Below, one piece after another: positions 21,201 through 33,246 of a stretch of 64,000 bases of DNA. The notes under the pieces were generated by a model. That model ran no database searches. It saw nothing but the letters and a program-made list of their open reading frames with translations, and had not been told where the DNA came from. Both the position numbers and the translations under genes were made by a program. The DNA lies in assembly GCA_021464415.1 (NCBI GenBank), contig CM038466.1:30410833-30474832 (forward strand), written 5' to 3'. Source of the DNA: Lonicera japonica (Eukaryota > Streptophyta > Magnoliopsida > Dipsacales > Caprifoliaceae). Numbering within the stretch: position 1 is the stretch's first letter; every line of letters begins with the position of its first letter.

Positions 21201-24200
21201 AGTCCCATATACAAGTATTATGACATAAAATAACATTTTTTTTTTGTTTCTTGTTATGCATATACCATTTAGTATTCTCCCAAATCAGCAAGTATTAGAA
21301 TCTAGAGCTTTTGTGGTACAGCTTGTTAATTTACTTCCTTATGACATTCCATTATGTATATGTAATATGTATATCCTTTGCCCTTTGTGAATCCATAACC
21401 TCATAGTGTGTTTCAAAATAATTACTAGACCAGTTTGGTTTTGGAATTAGGGCCACAGGTTATTCCTCTGCCATGTTTCCTTGCTCCTTTTGTTCTTATT
21501 ATGGCTATGCAGCGATATTGTTCTTTATGTTTTGGTCAGTTGTGCGGCTTGTGCCTGTACAAAAAATATTATTGTTGCATTTTTTTTATTTATTCCCCCC
21601 TTTAACTATTTGGCAAGTGCTTAATCTATTTATCCATATGTTGATATAGGTTTACATTGATATTAGCAGCATTCTACACACTTTTCTGCGTACACAAACA
21701 TTTTTTTTTTGTTTTCTGTTGGGGAAAGCCGCGGAAACCTTTTTTTTTTTTTGTGGGGTGGGGGCTGGCTGCTTTTTGTTCTGAATATTCTCTTTCTGCT
21801 TTGTAACGTCTGCATGGATTCTACAGGGGCGTGTGGTGGAGATATATGGTCCGGAAGCTTCTGGGAAAACAACGCTTGCTTTACATGTAATTGCCGAAGC
21901 ACAAAAGCAAGGAGGTTAGCCTACGAATCCTCAGAATTAATGATATCATTGTTCTTGCTGCATCAGCCATATCAGTTGGCAGGAAGGACATCTTTGGTGG
22001 TTGTTAATTTATTATTGTTGTATGTATTGTATGCAATGTGTTTTAACTAAAAATTTCTATCTGTTTGTATTTACTTGAGTACATTTTTTGGGCGGGACAC
22101 AATGATCTTTTGTTTCCAGGTTCCTAGCTTGTAATTATTCCTTGGGTGGATTTGTTGAGATGCATCTTGTTAGATCACCCAGGAATGGTAATTAATTTTT
22201 TTTAATTACCCTTATAATACTATATAGTTACAATGGATCGGGGTGGGTTAATGTAGGGCAGGCTGTTCGCTTCCATTTACAGAAGCAAGCAGGGTAGGTT
22301 TTGGTATTTTTAAGTAAAATCCGCTTTGGGTGGATAATATTTTAAGTGGGCCAGGTTTGGTTTCTTTTAAGTCATATCCTCTCTGGGCCAGGTTGGGCTT
22401 GTGCGACAATATTTTTAGGCGGGTTGGGCTCGGGTTATGCCAAACCCGACCTGTTACCATCTCTGGCTCTGCCAGCGACATTTATCAGCAAATATTATCA
22501 GTTTTTTGTGTAATTTTTTTGGTTCATCGACAATTTAGAAAAAGTTTTGTCTTCAGATTATGATTCCTTCTCTCCCTTGTTATCCATTTTAGGTTACTGT
22601 GTTTTTATCGATGCTGAGCATGCTCTTGATCCGGCACTAGCTGAGGCTATTGGAGTAAACACGGAAAATTTGCTCCTCTCACAACCAGATTGTGGTGAAC
22701 AAGCACTCAGTCTTGTGGATACCATAATCCGGAGTGGGTCAGTTGACGTTGTCGTTGTGGACAGTGTAAGTACACATACAGCTTTCAACAAGCCACATGG
22801 TTATGTTGAAGTTTTATAAATTATTTTCTTTTACCTTCTGATTTTGGGTCGAATTTTTTCAAGGGCTGTTTTGACTTTGCCCCCTGTTTTAGTGTGAAAT
22901 TAGACTTACCAACTATTTTCATAATAATTAGACTTTTGCCCCCTTCATGTGTGTGAATCTCAAAAAAATATGTAAAAATGAGGGACAATGTCTAATTTCT
23001 TGTACTTAAATCCTTGGACTTGAACCCTGTTTTTATTTACTCTTTGAGATTCCCCCACATGCAGGGGCATAGTCTAATGATTATGAAAAAAAAGGAGGTT
23101 AGTCTAATTTCACATACAAAACGGGTGGAAAGTAAAAAAAGCCCTTTTTTACACAACTCTTGCCTATTTGTTGATGTTCTGGCCGGTTTATGAAACTTTG
23201 ACTGGCAGGTAGCTGCCCTGGTGCCTAAAGGTGAACTTGATGGTGAGATGGGTGATGCCCACATGGCAATGCAAGCTAGGCTTATGAGCCAGGCACTACG
23301 CAAATTGAGCCATTCTTTATCTTTGTCACAAACTATATTGATCTTTATAAATCAGGTATGTTCATTTTCTCCATCATCCTTATATGTGGGTATATATATT
23401 GGTTTATAAAATTTAGAGTAAACTTATAGCAAAACCTTTTGAATGATAGCTATTTTCACTTTCCCCACTTAAACTACAAAAGTGAACAATAAATCCCCTT
23501 CAACTATGCCCATGTTACAAAACTCAACCTTACCATCGCTCCCAGGTTTTTTACTTTTGGACAATAATATATAGGGTTCTGTTTGGAATGTGCTTTATTC
23601 ATTGATACGTGTTCCTCTGTAATTCTTGACTTGGTTGATAAGGAATTCTTTATTTCTTAAGTTCTCTTGAAACACGTTGACAAGTATAGTCAAACTCTGC
23701 GGACATATTTCATTTTGATTCAGGTGAGGTCAAAGCTGTCCACTTTTGGAGGATTTGGTGGGCCCACTGAAGTTACATGTGGTGGTAACGCTTTGAAGTT
23801 CTATGCTTCCATGCGCCTAAATATTAGGAGAACTGGGCTTGTAAAGAAGGGAGAAGAGGTATTGATTTCCATGGATTCTGTTAATATTCATTTACATGCA
23901 TTATCTCTTCCTTTTGGTGGTTGGTGTTGGTAGCAAAAAATGTCTATTTTCTTTGAAGGAATATACTTATAGTGGACCTTCGGGTGCCCTTTTGAAATCC
24001 TTTCTGAAATAGAAAATACAAATCTTCAAAAATGTAAACTACTCATATGAACTTCAAAACTTGAAAGTTTTGCATTTTCGAGTTGTATAACTTTATGCTT
24101 GCGGGCCTTTCCTTTGTCAAAATACAAAAATTCAAAAATGAGTAGTATAACTCAAAATACGCGAATATTTATGTATGTTAGAGCCAACATTAGATGGACG

Positions 24201-25640
24201 ACGTAGTGTTGCTAGTCTTAGAATCATTGTACATTCAATAATCTTGAAACTGATTGTTGTTTCTTTGTCTTTACATGAGTTTTATCTTTATATTTTCGTC
24301 ATCTTTGTCGTCCATGTTGATTATTGATTATATTTAGAGAGATGCCAAAAATTCCCTTTTCCGATTTGAAGTACATGGTTGCATGCTGATGGAAAAATAA
24401 AATTAAGACTAGCAAACAATTATATCACTCTCTCAAAGTGTTAAACCCTCAAAAATAACAAACTGATCAAACTTTCTGCACAATGTTCAACGGATAACAT
24501 AGAGGACAAAGGTGTTAATTTTCTAATAGGACAAGAAACCGTAGTCCTTTTAAGAAAATAGAATCTGAATGAAGACACCATTTAATACTCCGTCTTTACC
24601 AAATTAAGAGTCCAGTTTCTAAATAAGTGTGCCAAATGGCCCAAATCTGACGATAGCTTTTCATTTGTAATTAGTCGAGGGCTGTGATAAAGGAAAGCAA
24701 TTAAAACAAATAAATAAAATGTAAACACCAGAAATCTGGAACTTTCTTGCATCTTATAAAATTATTTTAGGGTAAAAAACACTAAACCCCCTCAAACTAT
24801 CACTTTTTGGCACTAAACCCCCCTAAACTATCACAACTTGGCACTTTACCCCCTAATTTATAAAAGGGCATTTATTTGCAAGGGCATTTATGTAATTTTG
24901 GGGGTAAAGTGATAACATCTAATAGTTTAGGGGGGGTTTAGTGTCACTTTTAGAAGATTGGGTAGTGCAAAAAAGTGATAGTTTGAGGGGGTTTAGTGTT
25001 TTTTACCCATTATTTTATTTGTTGAAACTTGTAAATATATAATCACCTTATATTTTTGATATTAGATTATTGGGGCCATTATATGTCTGTTCTTAATTTT
25101 TTTATTTGTGAGCCATATCATAAAATCAATTCTTATGGATGGGAATGACTCAGATTTGAAAATTTTCCCTAAATTTGCCAGTCATAAATCTCAATTGGAT
25201 ATATTCTTGAAGTCAATCAATTTTTTTCTTTGTTATCTCAGACTATTGGAAGTCAAGTTCTTGTGAAGATTGTGAAGAACAAACACGCCCCTCCATTTAG
25301 AACGGCACAATTTGAGCTGGAATTTGGCAAGGGAATATGCCGAGAATCGGAGCTCATAGAATTGGGCGCCAAACACAAGTTCATTACGAAAAGTGGAGGC
25401 GGTTATTACAGCATGAATGGTCAGAATTTCCGTGGCAAGGACACCATAAAAAATTACCTCGTTGAGAATACAAGTGTACGAGAGGAACTTATTATGAAGC
25501 TGAGAGAGAAGCTGATCGATGCTGGGCCAGAAAAGGAAACGGGGGCTGAACCCGGGGCTGTAGATGATGTTGCTCTCACCGAAGACGTTGTTTCAAGCGA
25601 TACAACCGATGAAGAAGTAGTGAGCGCAGTTGAGGCTTGA
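18269..25640 (+). CDS. RECA2: Organelle-targeted RecA recombinase (8 exons, 425 aa)
   Basis: Exons: 18269-18328, 19878-19935, 20932-21149, 21827-21914, 22593-22765, 23209-23355, 23724-23858, 25242-25640. All junctions are GT-AG and the frame closes to 425 codons plus TGA. The N-terminus ([20 protein letters not shown]) is basic and free of acidic residues, like a mitochondrial presequence. Walker [10 protein letters not shown] is at 120-128, the catalytic Glu in DAEHALDP at 150, Walker B DVVVVDS at 193-199, and DNA-binding loop 2 follows INQV ([13 protein letters not shown]). A C-terminal domain and an acidic tail rich in Glu and Asp end the protein. RecA forms ATP-dependent filaments on single-stranded DNA and drives strand exchange in organelle DNA repair. 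The acidic tail favours RECA2 over RECA3, which as I recall lacks it. RecA identity is near certain; the paralogue is less so, and dual plastid targeting is possible. Confidence 0.93.
18834..19326. repeat. Direct and inverted repeats inside RecA intron 1
   Basis: About 53 bp at 18834-18886 recurs as a diverged direct copy at 19054-19106 (TTTTAAGCAACAA(C/T)CATGA, CTTTTTAGGGTTTT). A 33-bp segment at 18890-18923 (CTTTTAACTCAAAATGTTCA...) recurs inverted at about 19293-19326 with one mismatch and one indel. The layout suggests a degraded fold-back element. Confidence 0.6.
22180..22465. mobile_element. Possible hAT-like MITE in RecA intron 4
   Basis: The left CAGGAATGGTAAT and right GTTACCATCTCTG are roughly inverted, and the interior is GC-richer with GGGTTGGGCT, CGGGTT and ACCCGACC words, typical of one class of plant hAT MITEs. 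No convincing 8-bp duplication is visible, so the limits are approximate. It sits in the intron upstream of exon 5 (22593). Confidence 0.4.
22861..23146. mobile_element. MITE with about 45-bp imperfect TIRs in RecA intron 5
   Basis: The left arm AAGGGCTGTTTTGACTTTGC...GTGTGAAATTAGACT is matched by the inverted right arm GTCTAATTTCACATAC...AAAGCCCTT. The length is 286 bp with no coding capacity. A T-rich run on both sides hides any target duplication. It lies 95 bp after the donor of exon 5 and 62 bp before exon 6. Confidence 0.75.
24770..25008. mobile_element. Mutator-like MITE, copy 1, in RecA intron 7
   Basis: A 239-bp element with GGGTAAAAAACACTAAACCC at its left and the inverted equivalent ending TTTTTTACCC at its right. 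The flanks carry a perfect 9-bp target duplication ATTATTTTA (24761-24769 and 25009-25017), the size typical of Mutator-like transposases. A second member of the family is at 35153-35399. Confidence 0.88.
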
Positions 25641-27399
25641 AGCTGATCTCAATATGCCAAATGGGATGCTCCTCATTTTTCCTCAGGTAATATAATAGTC
25701 ATTGCATTATTGTTAAGTCTTAATTTACTATGAATTATGAAAACATGATTCCTCTCATTAATTGTGATCTCTGAAGCACAGATAGTCTTCAAAGGGCCAC
25801 AATTCATGTCCAATTTATGCGGATATGTATTAGAAACTATTATATCTTGGATGCACTTGGGATGTCCTAAACTAAGAGTCCACTTTCCTTTTCAAAACAT
25901 AATCAACATACCAAACTCACGATGGGAATCAAGTTTTCTTCTAAACAGAAATCAATGCAGTCTTGGACAATGTGAAAGCCAAACTTTAGGGACAGAGGGT
26001 GTACTATCTTATAAGTTTGTGGGATGATTTGCAATTTGAAACTGCAATTAAATGGGTTAGTTTGTACTTCCAAATTTTATAGAGGTGGCCAATGTAATAT
26101 ATCTATAGAACTTTTGAGTTTATTGAAAAAAAAAAAATACTATGTGGTTAACTGTTACAAGCGCAGAGCATCAATAGCTGTATTGTTTCTGTAACGTATG
26201 GTAGGGTAAATTTATTCTACTTACTTAAGGTACCGCATAGTGATGTAGGATAAATTTACCTAAACATTCCAAACGGACAAGACTTACCTGTTTGGTATAA
26301 GAAGTTAAAGTCCCAAATGGACAAGTGTTGTCCGTTGGGTTCCTAATGGACAACAATTATCCATATGATAAGAAAACTTTACAACCTTAACTTCATCCTT
26401 TACCTATTGTACAACAAAACATTATAGGATAAAGTTGTCCTATTCCTTCCTATACTACGAAACCAAACAATTATGGATGCTCTTACAAGTATCACATTAC
26501 TTTTTAAAGGTACGTTGTTTGCCAACCATCTAAGAGAGCTTGCACTTTGTCTGTTTTCAAACTAGCTATTGCTATGTTATGTTTCTATATTCTTGCTATA
26601 TACGCGTGTGTATATACACCTTATCTCTCATGCGGACCGTCCGCATGTGTGCTGGGCTTTTTATGACATATTTCTGTCACTTACAATCCCCAGCGCATTG
26701 GCGACTTGAATCCGTCGCCAAAAGGCTTGGTCCATATAAGGACGGTTCATACAAGAGAAGGCCTGTATATACATACTTATATAACATCCCATCCTAACGT
26801 ATCTGTATCCTACTTTGGAAAAAAGTGGTATTGGTGTATCTGCTACATCATCAAGTACAATGAGACTGTAAGTACTAATATTGACTGTAAGTACTTATAT
26901 TACTCTTTTTGCTTGGGCAGATTTTGGTGTCATGTGGGATCTGCAGTCTCCCAATTGATGGCGATATGCTGGTTAAGTCAATGAGATGGAAATTGATTGG
27001 GAAGAGTCGAGAGAGGGCTTTGGATTTATGATCATGTGCGATACGCAATGGTATTTGGAACGGCGGCCTTGTAAGTTGTAATTGTTATTATATATGTGTT
27101 TTGCAGGTCATATATTAGATCAAAGTTTTGTGTTCTTGAATGGACCAACTTAAGAGAAAAATTGCAGGGCCCATGCTCGATTTCCTCAAAATTAATCTCC
27201 ATTAAATGTTCGATTTGTATGTTAAATGAGATATCAATCTTGTATATCGCCGCGATGGAAATTCAGGTAAGAATGCCACCAAAATCTTTTTCATTTCAAT
27301 CCATTTGAGCTTTTTTTTTACTCCAGCAAAACTCACCTTGTCTTGGCCTAACTTTCATTATACCATATAATTAAAATACTACACACCCCTATATAACAA
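25641..27399. other. RecA 3' flank, possible spliced 3' UTR, then intergenic
   Basis: No second gene is supported. CCTCAG|GTAATA near 25687 looks like a splice donor just after the stop, and TTGCAG|GTC near 27107 like an acceptor, so the RecA 3' UTR may be spliced. The transcript end is not determinable. A run of GGACAA/TTGTCC words at about 26270-26440 suggests an old element. Confidence 0.35.
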
Positions 27400-28227
27400 A
27401 TTATCTTGTTGCGTTTTGGATTGATCTGACCCAAAAACTATAGACGGATTGTGTCAGGTCAGATCCACACACGTACAGAGATACATATATATTTGCTGGT
27501 TATGGGTTCATGAAAATTAAACCCGTCTCGGGTTTAGGGTTTGTTCTGGTCCATATTATTTTTGGAAGTTTGGTCTTGGGTTCGACCAAACACGCCCCCA
27601 TTGCCCTCCCTAAGAGGTTTGATCAATTTGATGTGTTCCAGAATCGGGCTTTTTCCCCATGAAAACATGATGAACCCAATGGGCTTTGGTTTGATGGGAT
27701 ATAATAAGAATTGCATAGGATACAATAAGAAATTGTGAAATTAAACTTAATGCGGCATTTCTTTTGAGCGGTCCTAAATATGTTTTATCCTTATGCTTCT
27801 CGGATTAGTTGTCTCTGAGGGACTAATCCGTCGTCACATCGAGTATGATAATTTTATCTTAGTTTGTTTTCTTATTTTGTGCCAAGCATATGCAGCCTCA
27901 GTTTTTAAAGGGCATGCTTTGCTCGATTTTATTAACATCTAATCAACGAAAAAAAAATGAGTTCTTGTCAATAAATAAGACTTTATATGCAAAATTTGAG
28001 TTCTTTTCATTGGATCATGATAAATTCAAGTTCTTATCATTAAAGTATAATAAGATTCTTAATTTAAAACGAAATAGTAACGCTACTTTTATGTCAGTAA
28101 ATTAACTACAAAAATTGTGGACCCAATCACACCAATATTCATATCTATGGTCACTGCAAGATATGATTTTTCCCATCTTCTCTAGATTTTAGTATGACAG
28201 GAGGCTGAACATGAAATTGTCCACTTG

Positions 28228-31200
28228 TCAGTGTGCCATGTCATCAACAACCCTTCTCACAGCCTCTTGGAAGGTAGGTACATCCCATTCACCTTCCTAC
28301 AATAAAAGGTTGACACAAAAATCAGTAAGTTTCACACCATTTTTTCATTTAGTATTTACAAATATGTCAAACCTTTTGTTTTTATTTTTTGTATTACTCT
28401 ATTAAAAAGATTACTACAATCTTTTTAACCGTCCTATATATATATGGAATTTTTCAAGTGTGAACCGGTCCGTATGGACCGTCCACTTTTGATTGTACTT
28501 TGGTGCATTAACTATGATTTATTAAAATAAAGCTAAAATATTAACCAAAAAAAATCAACTCAAGGGACTGGTATCCTTGTAAGTTGACTCAAGCTGATTA
28601 GTTTATATAAACATTCTGAAGAACGATAGTTAAAGTTGTTTTAATTTATGTATTTTAGTATGGAAAGCAAATACACGATAATTGTGCTTAGTCTTAATTC
28701 GTGAACATACCTCAATTTTCAATCTCAAAATGATGCGCTTGATTGAACTGGCTTCTACTCTCCGCGTTTCGACTTGTATAGACAATATGCTTAGATTCTT
28801 AACTTGTTTGACAAACTCCAAAACCCTAATCACCAAATCCAACAAGCTACATTCTCCTCTTACATTCACTTCTAAATTCACTACACAAGATTTCGAAGTC
28901 GATTCTTCCATTTTTGTAACCATAATTTCTAATCTTTCACTTGAAGATCCACTTATTTCTTGACTAGTAGCTTCTATTCTGGGCAATCGTGCTTCGAGCA
29001 TATGGTTTCTCCTACTAAGCTCCTCGACTTGAGCTTTTAATGAAGCTAAATACTTTGTTGCACTACAAAGCACAGACGTTTTGTCTTTCTGCATATATAC
29101 AATAATTTGCAATACAATTATATATATATATGTGTGTGTGTAGAGAGAGGTTAAGAACAACATACATACATACACATTTACATACGCATATTATGTATGT
29201 GGGGTGTACATAAGCATATCATGTATATAGGGTGGCCTCAAAAAGAGAACCTTTCTGTTAAGCAACTAATGAACATTTCATTTTCAATGGCTGGATTGTT
29301 TTCCCGAAATTTCACTATATATTTGTACCTTGGATTTTGGAGGAACTAGTGACGTTAATGCTTGAAACCTTTCATTAAGTTTTTTTCGCCTCTTTCTCTC
29401 AGACATCACATGCTCCAATTGAGTGCTCTTCGATTGATTCATTTGGATTTTTTCTTGGTTTCGTGTTTGATTTAGCCTTGAAAAGAACTTGATTGATTGT
29501 TTGAACATATTTTGCTTTGGCATCATAGTTCTCATTTGGGACACGGGTGATGACTCGGATCTGTAACTCTGAAAGGCACCAGCCTTTTGGGGCTTATCAG
29601 ATAAAGAAGGAGAAGAAGTTATAACTGCAAGCATGGCTTTTGTCATTATAGCATCTACACTTTCTAATGTTGGGAATTTAGGGTTTATAATCAAATTCAA
29701 GGCTTGAGGGGCTTCATGGAATGGATAATTAGTAGTACTAGTGGTAGGTTTGGTTAATACTGGTCTAAGAGGTGGTTGAAAGGCAGGTTCTATTAGGGTT
29801 TTTTGAATTCTTGGATTGTTTGTCACACTGAGCTGAAATGGCAAGCAATTGCTATTATCGGTGAATTGAAAAGGTGCGTAGTTGAGACTATCCGTGGATG
29901 CAGATCTTAGTGTCGATGACGATGAAGAAGCCTGATTCTGATCAGATTGCCCAGAAAAGTTTCGAGGGAGATCTTGTTGAGAGAAATCTTCCGGAAACAA
30001 ATTCCTCATTTCCGTTTCTATGTTAACCTACAAAACCCAAAATGAAGAAATTCGTCGCAGAAATTAGCGGTAAAACTAGAGATTTTGTTATTTGCCTTCA
30101 AAAAGTCGTTACTGTCTTTTTTTCCTTTTACACCGTACAGTACATTGGTTGCGAAAAGGTATCATTTATGAATTCACAAATAGTATCTTACTTGAGTGCT
30201 AAAGGACAGCCCCATCTCTATCTCTCCCGCTTTGCACCCCATAAGTATTACGTCCTGTATTTGAAAAAAAAATTAACAAAATTTGGGGTATTATTGAAGT
30301 CCTCGAAACGGATCTGTCTATTACAGAATCTAGATATGGATCTGAAGAACGATTGAGCGTATCATTTGACGAACCTTGATCCGAGTTTCCTGCATGTATA
30401 CACGAGAATACGTTAATTAGTTGATTTATATACATTTTAGAGTTGAAGAAAATTGGAAAGATCTAAGGATTAATTGAAATATGTAATGATTTATAAGTCA
30501 ATTGATTAATAATTAACCTGGTAAAATTGCAGCTGATGTTGGGTGGATACTAGTCCTGGAAGGTCTACTGCATTGAGTTGAATGTATGGAAGCCTATTCT
30601 TGAAAGCCAGTCCGGGAACTCCGCTAACAGAGTCCCACAAGAAATCAATAAACATATATATATATATATATATGGGGCGATGATTTGTGAATTTTAAAAA
30701 TGTATAAGTGATAAAGAATTGTGTGGCTAAGATTTACGAAAGCTTTTTGAATTGTTAACGTCTTTGGTACATGTTACGACCTAATATATACATATGCACC
30801 TAGCCTTCTATATGGACGGTTTGTACGCAAATCAAATCAATGATTTTAGTCACTAAATGTATTGGCAATGGAAAACCATCCCCAAAATTCTGGTTTGGTA
30901 CATATGGTCATACTAAAGACAGACACTATATATGTGTATGTAAGATAAATTATTTGCAACATGACGAGGATTCCATGAAAGGTTAGGTCAAAGCGATATT
31001 GAAAGTTGAGAAAGAATTAGGAATTAGCAATGAGCACTGTTCCCAATACTTCATATAAATCCTCTGTCCGTATTTCGTTGGTAAACTTTTCTTGCATTAG
31101 GCAGAACGGAATTTTTTGAATCATCACTTTATCAAATGCATTAGGCGACGAAATTTAATTTATTTTTTTCCCTGTAAAGACAATTATTTGTGTAATTAGA

Positions 31201-31860
31201 AGCGAGGGAAGTTAGTCATTAAAACAATCTTAATGACGAAAATGTACATACCTATTCTTGTCGATAATGATAATGGATTGTGTATACTGATCGAAAAGGC
31301 ACCGAGCCAAACTTGCAGGTGATGGTGAAGAGGTAATGAGTTGGTTGTTTTGGACTCCATCCAGTAAGATTAAACAGCTGAAAAACATTCATAACACATA
31401 ATTAGTAAACAATAGCACCAAAATATATACACACATGAATACAGGCCAATTAGTCTAGTGCAAATGGTTATTATGTTGATTGGACCTTTTGCTACAACAT
31501 TTTTTGGATTCTATTTCGCATTTTTCCATAATTTTACACATGCTACTTAGCGTGCAACAAAATGCTATTGAAAACACTGATACACAAAGAAACGGAGAGT
31601 GAAATGTTGTACTCGCAAAAAAATGTGTGCACAAGATGAAATGTCAGTTCATTATTAGAAGAAAAATAACCGTACTTCAACTCTCAATGAGGTGACACCT
31701 TTTTCAAGTTTAATTTTTGTGCACTAAGTATAACATATTCTTACTTGGAAGGTTGGGGAAGGTAAAACCAAAGGCAAATGTAAGTACATCCAAAAGAGTG
31801 GATTATTTGTTGAAGAAAATTGGCTCTGTCTCCTTCATTGAGGAGGAAAATTGAATCCAT
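28228..31860 (-). CDS. bHLH041-like transcription factor, copy A (8 exons, 523 aa)
   Basis: Exons in transcript order: 31745-31860, 31252-31377, 30518-30623, 30375-30389, 30192-30254, 29329-30027, 28711-29088, 28228-28296. All splice sites are GT-AG and the frame closes. The N-terminal half carries features of the plant bHLH041 group: GCTYICLWFY (24-33), LFDQYTQSIIII, GLAFKNRLPYIQL, MGCKAGEIEMG and MRNLFPEDF. The basic region HVMSERKRRKKLNERF starts near 348; the His, Glu and Arg spaced H-x3-E-x3-R predict E-box binding. The loop is split by the intron between exons 6 and 7; helix 2 (KDKTSVLCSATKYLASLKAQ) opens exon 7. A C-terminal ACT-like region ends TFQEAVRRVVDDMAH. The protein should be a nuclear dimeric regulator. 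Exon 4 has only 15 nt. It is intact, with a 3-residue deletion after LILLDGV relative to copy B. A second promoter and exon 1 lie upstream at 33131. Confidence 0.88.
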
Positions 31861-31878
31861 TTACCTAGCTACCACTAC

Positions 31879-31936
<58 letters not shown>

Positions 31937-31990
31937 TGCATCCCACTGGAACTCTTGATTGTGCTCATTATATATATATACTCTTACTAT
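31861..31990 (-). promoter_or_regulatory. Proximal promoter and 5' leader of bHLH copy A
   Basis: On the minus strand a TATATATATATAATG-type TATA region (about 31968-31982) lies about 110 bp upstream of the ATG. Between them a (CT)26 microsatellite (GA on the plus strand, 31883-31934) ends 22 bp before the ATG. The same arrangement occurs before copy B exon 1 and, with only a few repeat units, before the extra exon 1. Confidence 0.55.
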
Positions 31991-33130
31991 CTCATGTCAA
32001 GTGGACTTTAACGTTGAACCAAAACAACTGTCTGAGGGGGACATAGAAAGAGACAGTTAGAAGGTATTTAAAATTAGTTTCTCCATATTATGAAGTCAAA
32101 GTCTTCAGAAAAGTATTCATTTCTTGTTTTAAGGGTCCGTTTGAAAAAAAAAATGAAAAATAAAAAGAAAAACAATTGATTTTTGTAAGTAGTTGAAAAA
32201 TAAGTTAAGACACATTACGAGATGTCTTCTTACCTTGTTTTTTTCATGGAGAAATTTTCTTTGATAGTTGAGGAAGAAATTTTTTCACAAAAAGTTATGA
32301 AGGATGTATGACATTTACTCATAAAATGAGCATAAGATTGAGAGTATCTCATTACACAACTTAACTTATTTTCCAACTTCTTACGTAAATCAAGTGTTTT
32401 TATTTTCCTTTTCTATATTGTTATCAAACGGAGCCTAAGTGTTGATACTTGTTATGATTTATCTGATTAAATTTTAGAGATTGATTGGTGGGGCAAAGCG
32501 TAATCGTGCCAAAATATCTAATTAAATTTTATAAATTGATTGGTATGATAGACATGTAAAACTTGGTATTTGTTAACAACTCTATATTTAGTGAATACTT
32601 ATTTGTCACAAGAGTTAGTTTAAATAAATTGAACAAATAAATTGATCTGTGTATTATTGTGCCCAAAAGAGAGGGTTTTTTGAAAAATAATAGGATGTTC
32701 AACAAGGAATCAAAAAATCATATTGGTATGAAGTGAAAATGGGGGAGGACCACATCCAAAAAGAGATGGATTTGTTTGCTCGAAAAGCTTGAAAAGTAAA
32801 CAAAACAGCCAGCCAGGGAGTTAGAAAAGATCAAAGTCAAATTTCTCAAATGGTTTGAGAAAAATAGTCAATTACATCCTGCGTACTACCTCATAATTTT
32901 ATACACGCTACTTAGCGCGCAACAAAATGCTATTGAAAACACTGATATACAGGGAAATGGAGAGAGAAATGTTGTACTCGCAAAAAAAAATTGCAAAAAA
33001 ATGTGTGTACAAGATGAAATGTCAGTTCATTACTAGAAAAAGAGTAATCACGCTTCAACTCTCAATGCTAGATACGTGACACCTTTTTCAAGTTCAATTT
33101 TTGTGCACTAAGAGTATAACATATTCTTAC

Positions 33131-33246
33131 TTGGAAGGTTGGGGAAGGTAAAACCAAAGGCAAATGTAAGTCAATCCAAAAGAGTGGATTATTTGTTGAA
33201 GAAAATTGGCTCTGTCTCCTTCCTTGAGGAGGAAAATTGAATCCAT
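33131..33246 (-). other. Extra copy of bHLH exon 1
   Basis: 116 bp that encode MDSIFLLKEGDRANF...SFGLTYICLW and end at an intact GTAAG donor in the same phase as the functional exon 1. Relative to exon 1 at 31745-31860 it changes Asn to Lys (residue 8) and Cys to Leu (residue 25). With its own TATA-like region at about 33315-33327 it could act as an alternative first exon spliced to 31377, or be an inert duplicate. Confidence 0.8.

Noticed and set aside
26180..26490. Possible TIR element with GTAGGGTAAA and CCTATACTAC ends
   Set aside because: Ends match too weakly and no target duplication was found.
28682..28963. 93-residue plus-strand frame, repeated at 43602-43883
   Set aside because: Antisense to exon 7 of the two bHLH genes; conserved only because the exon is duplicated.
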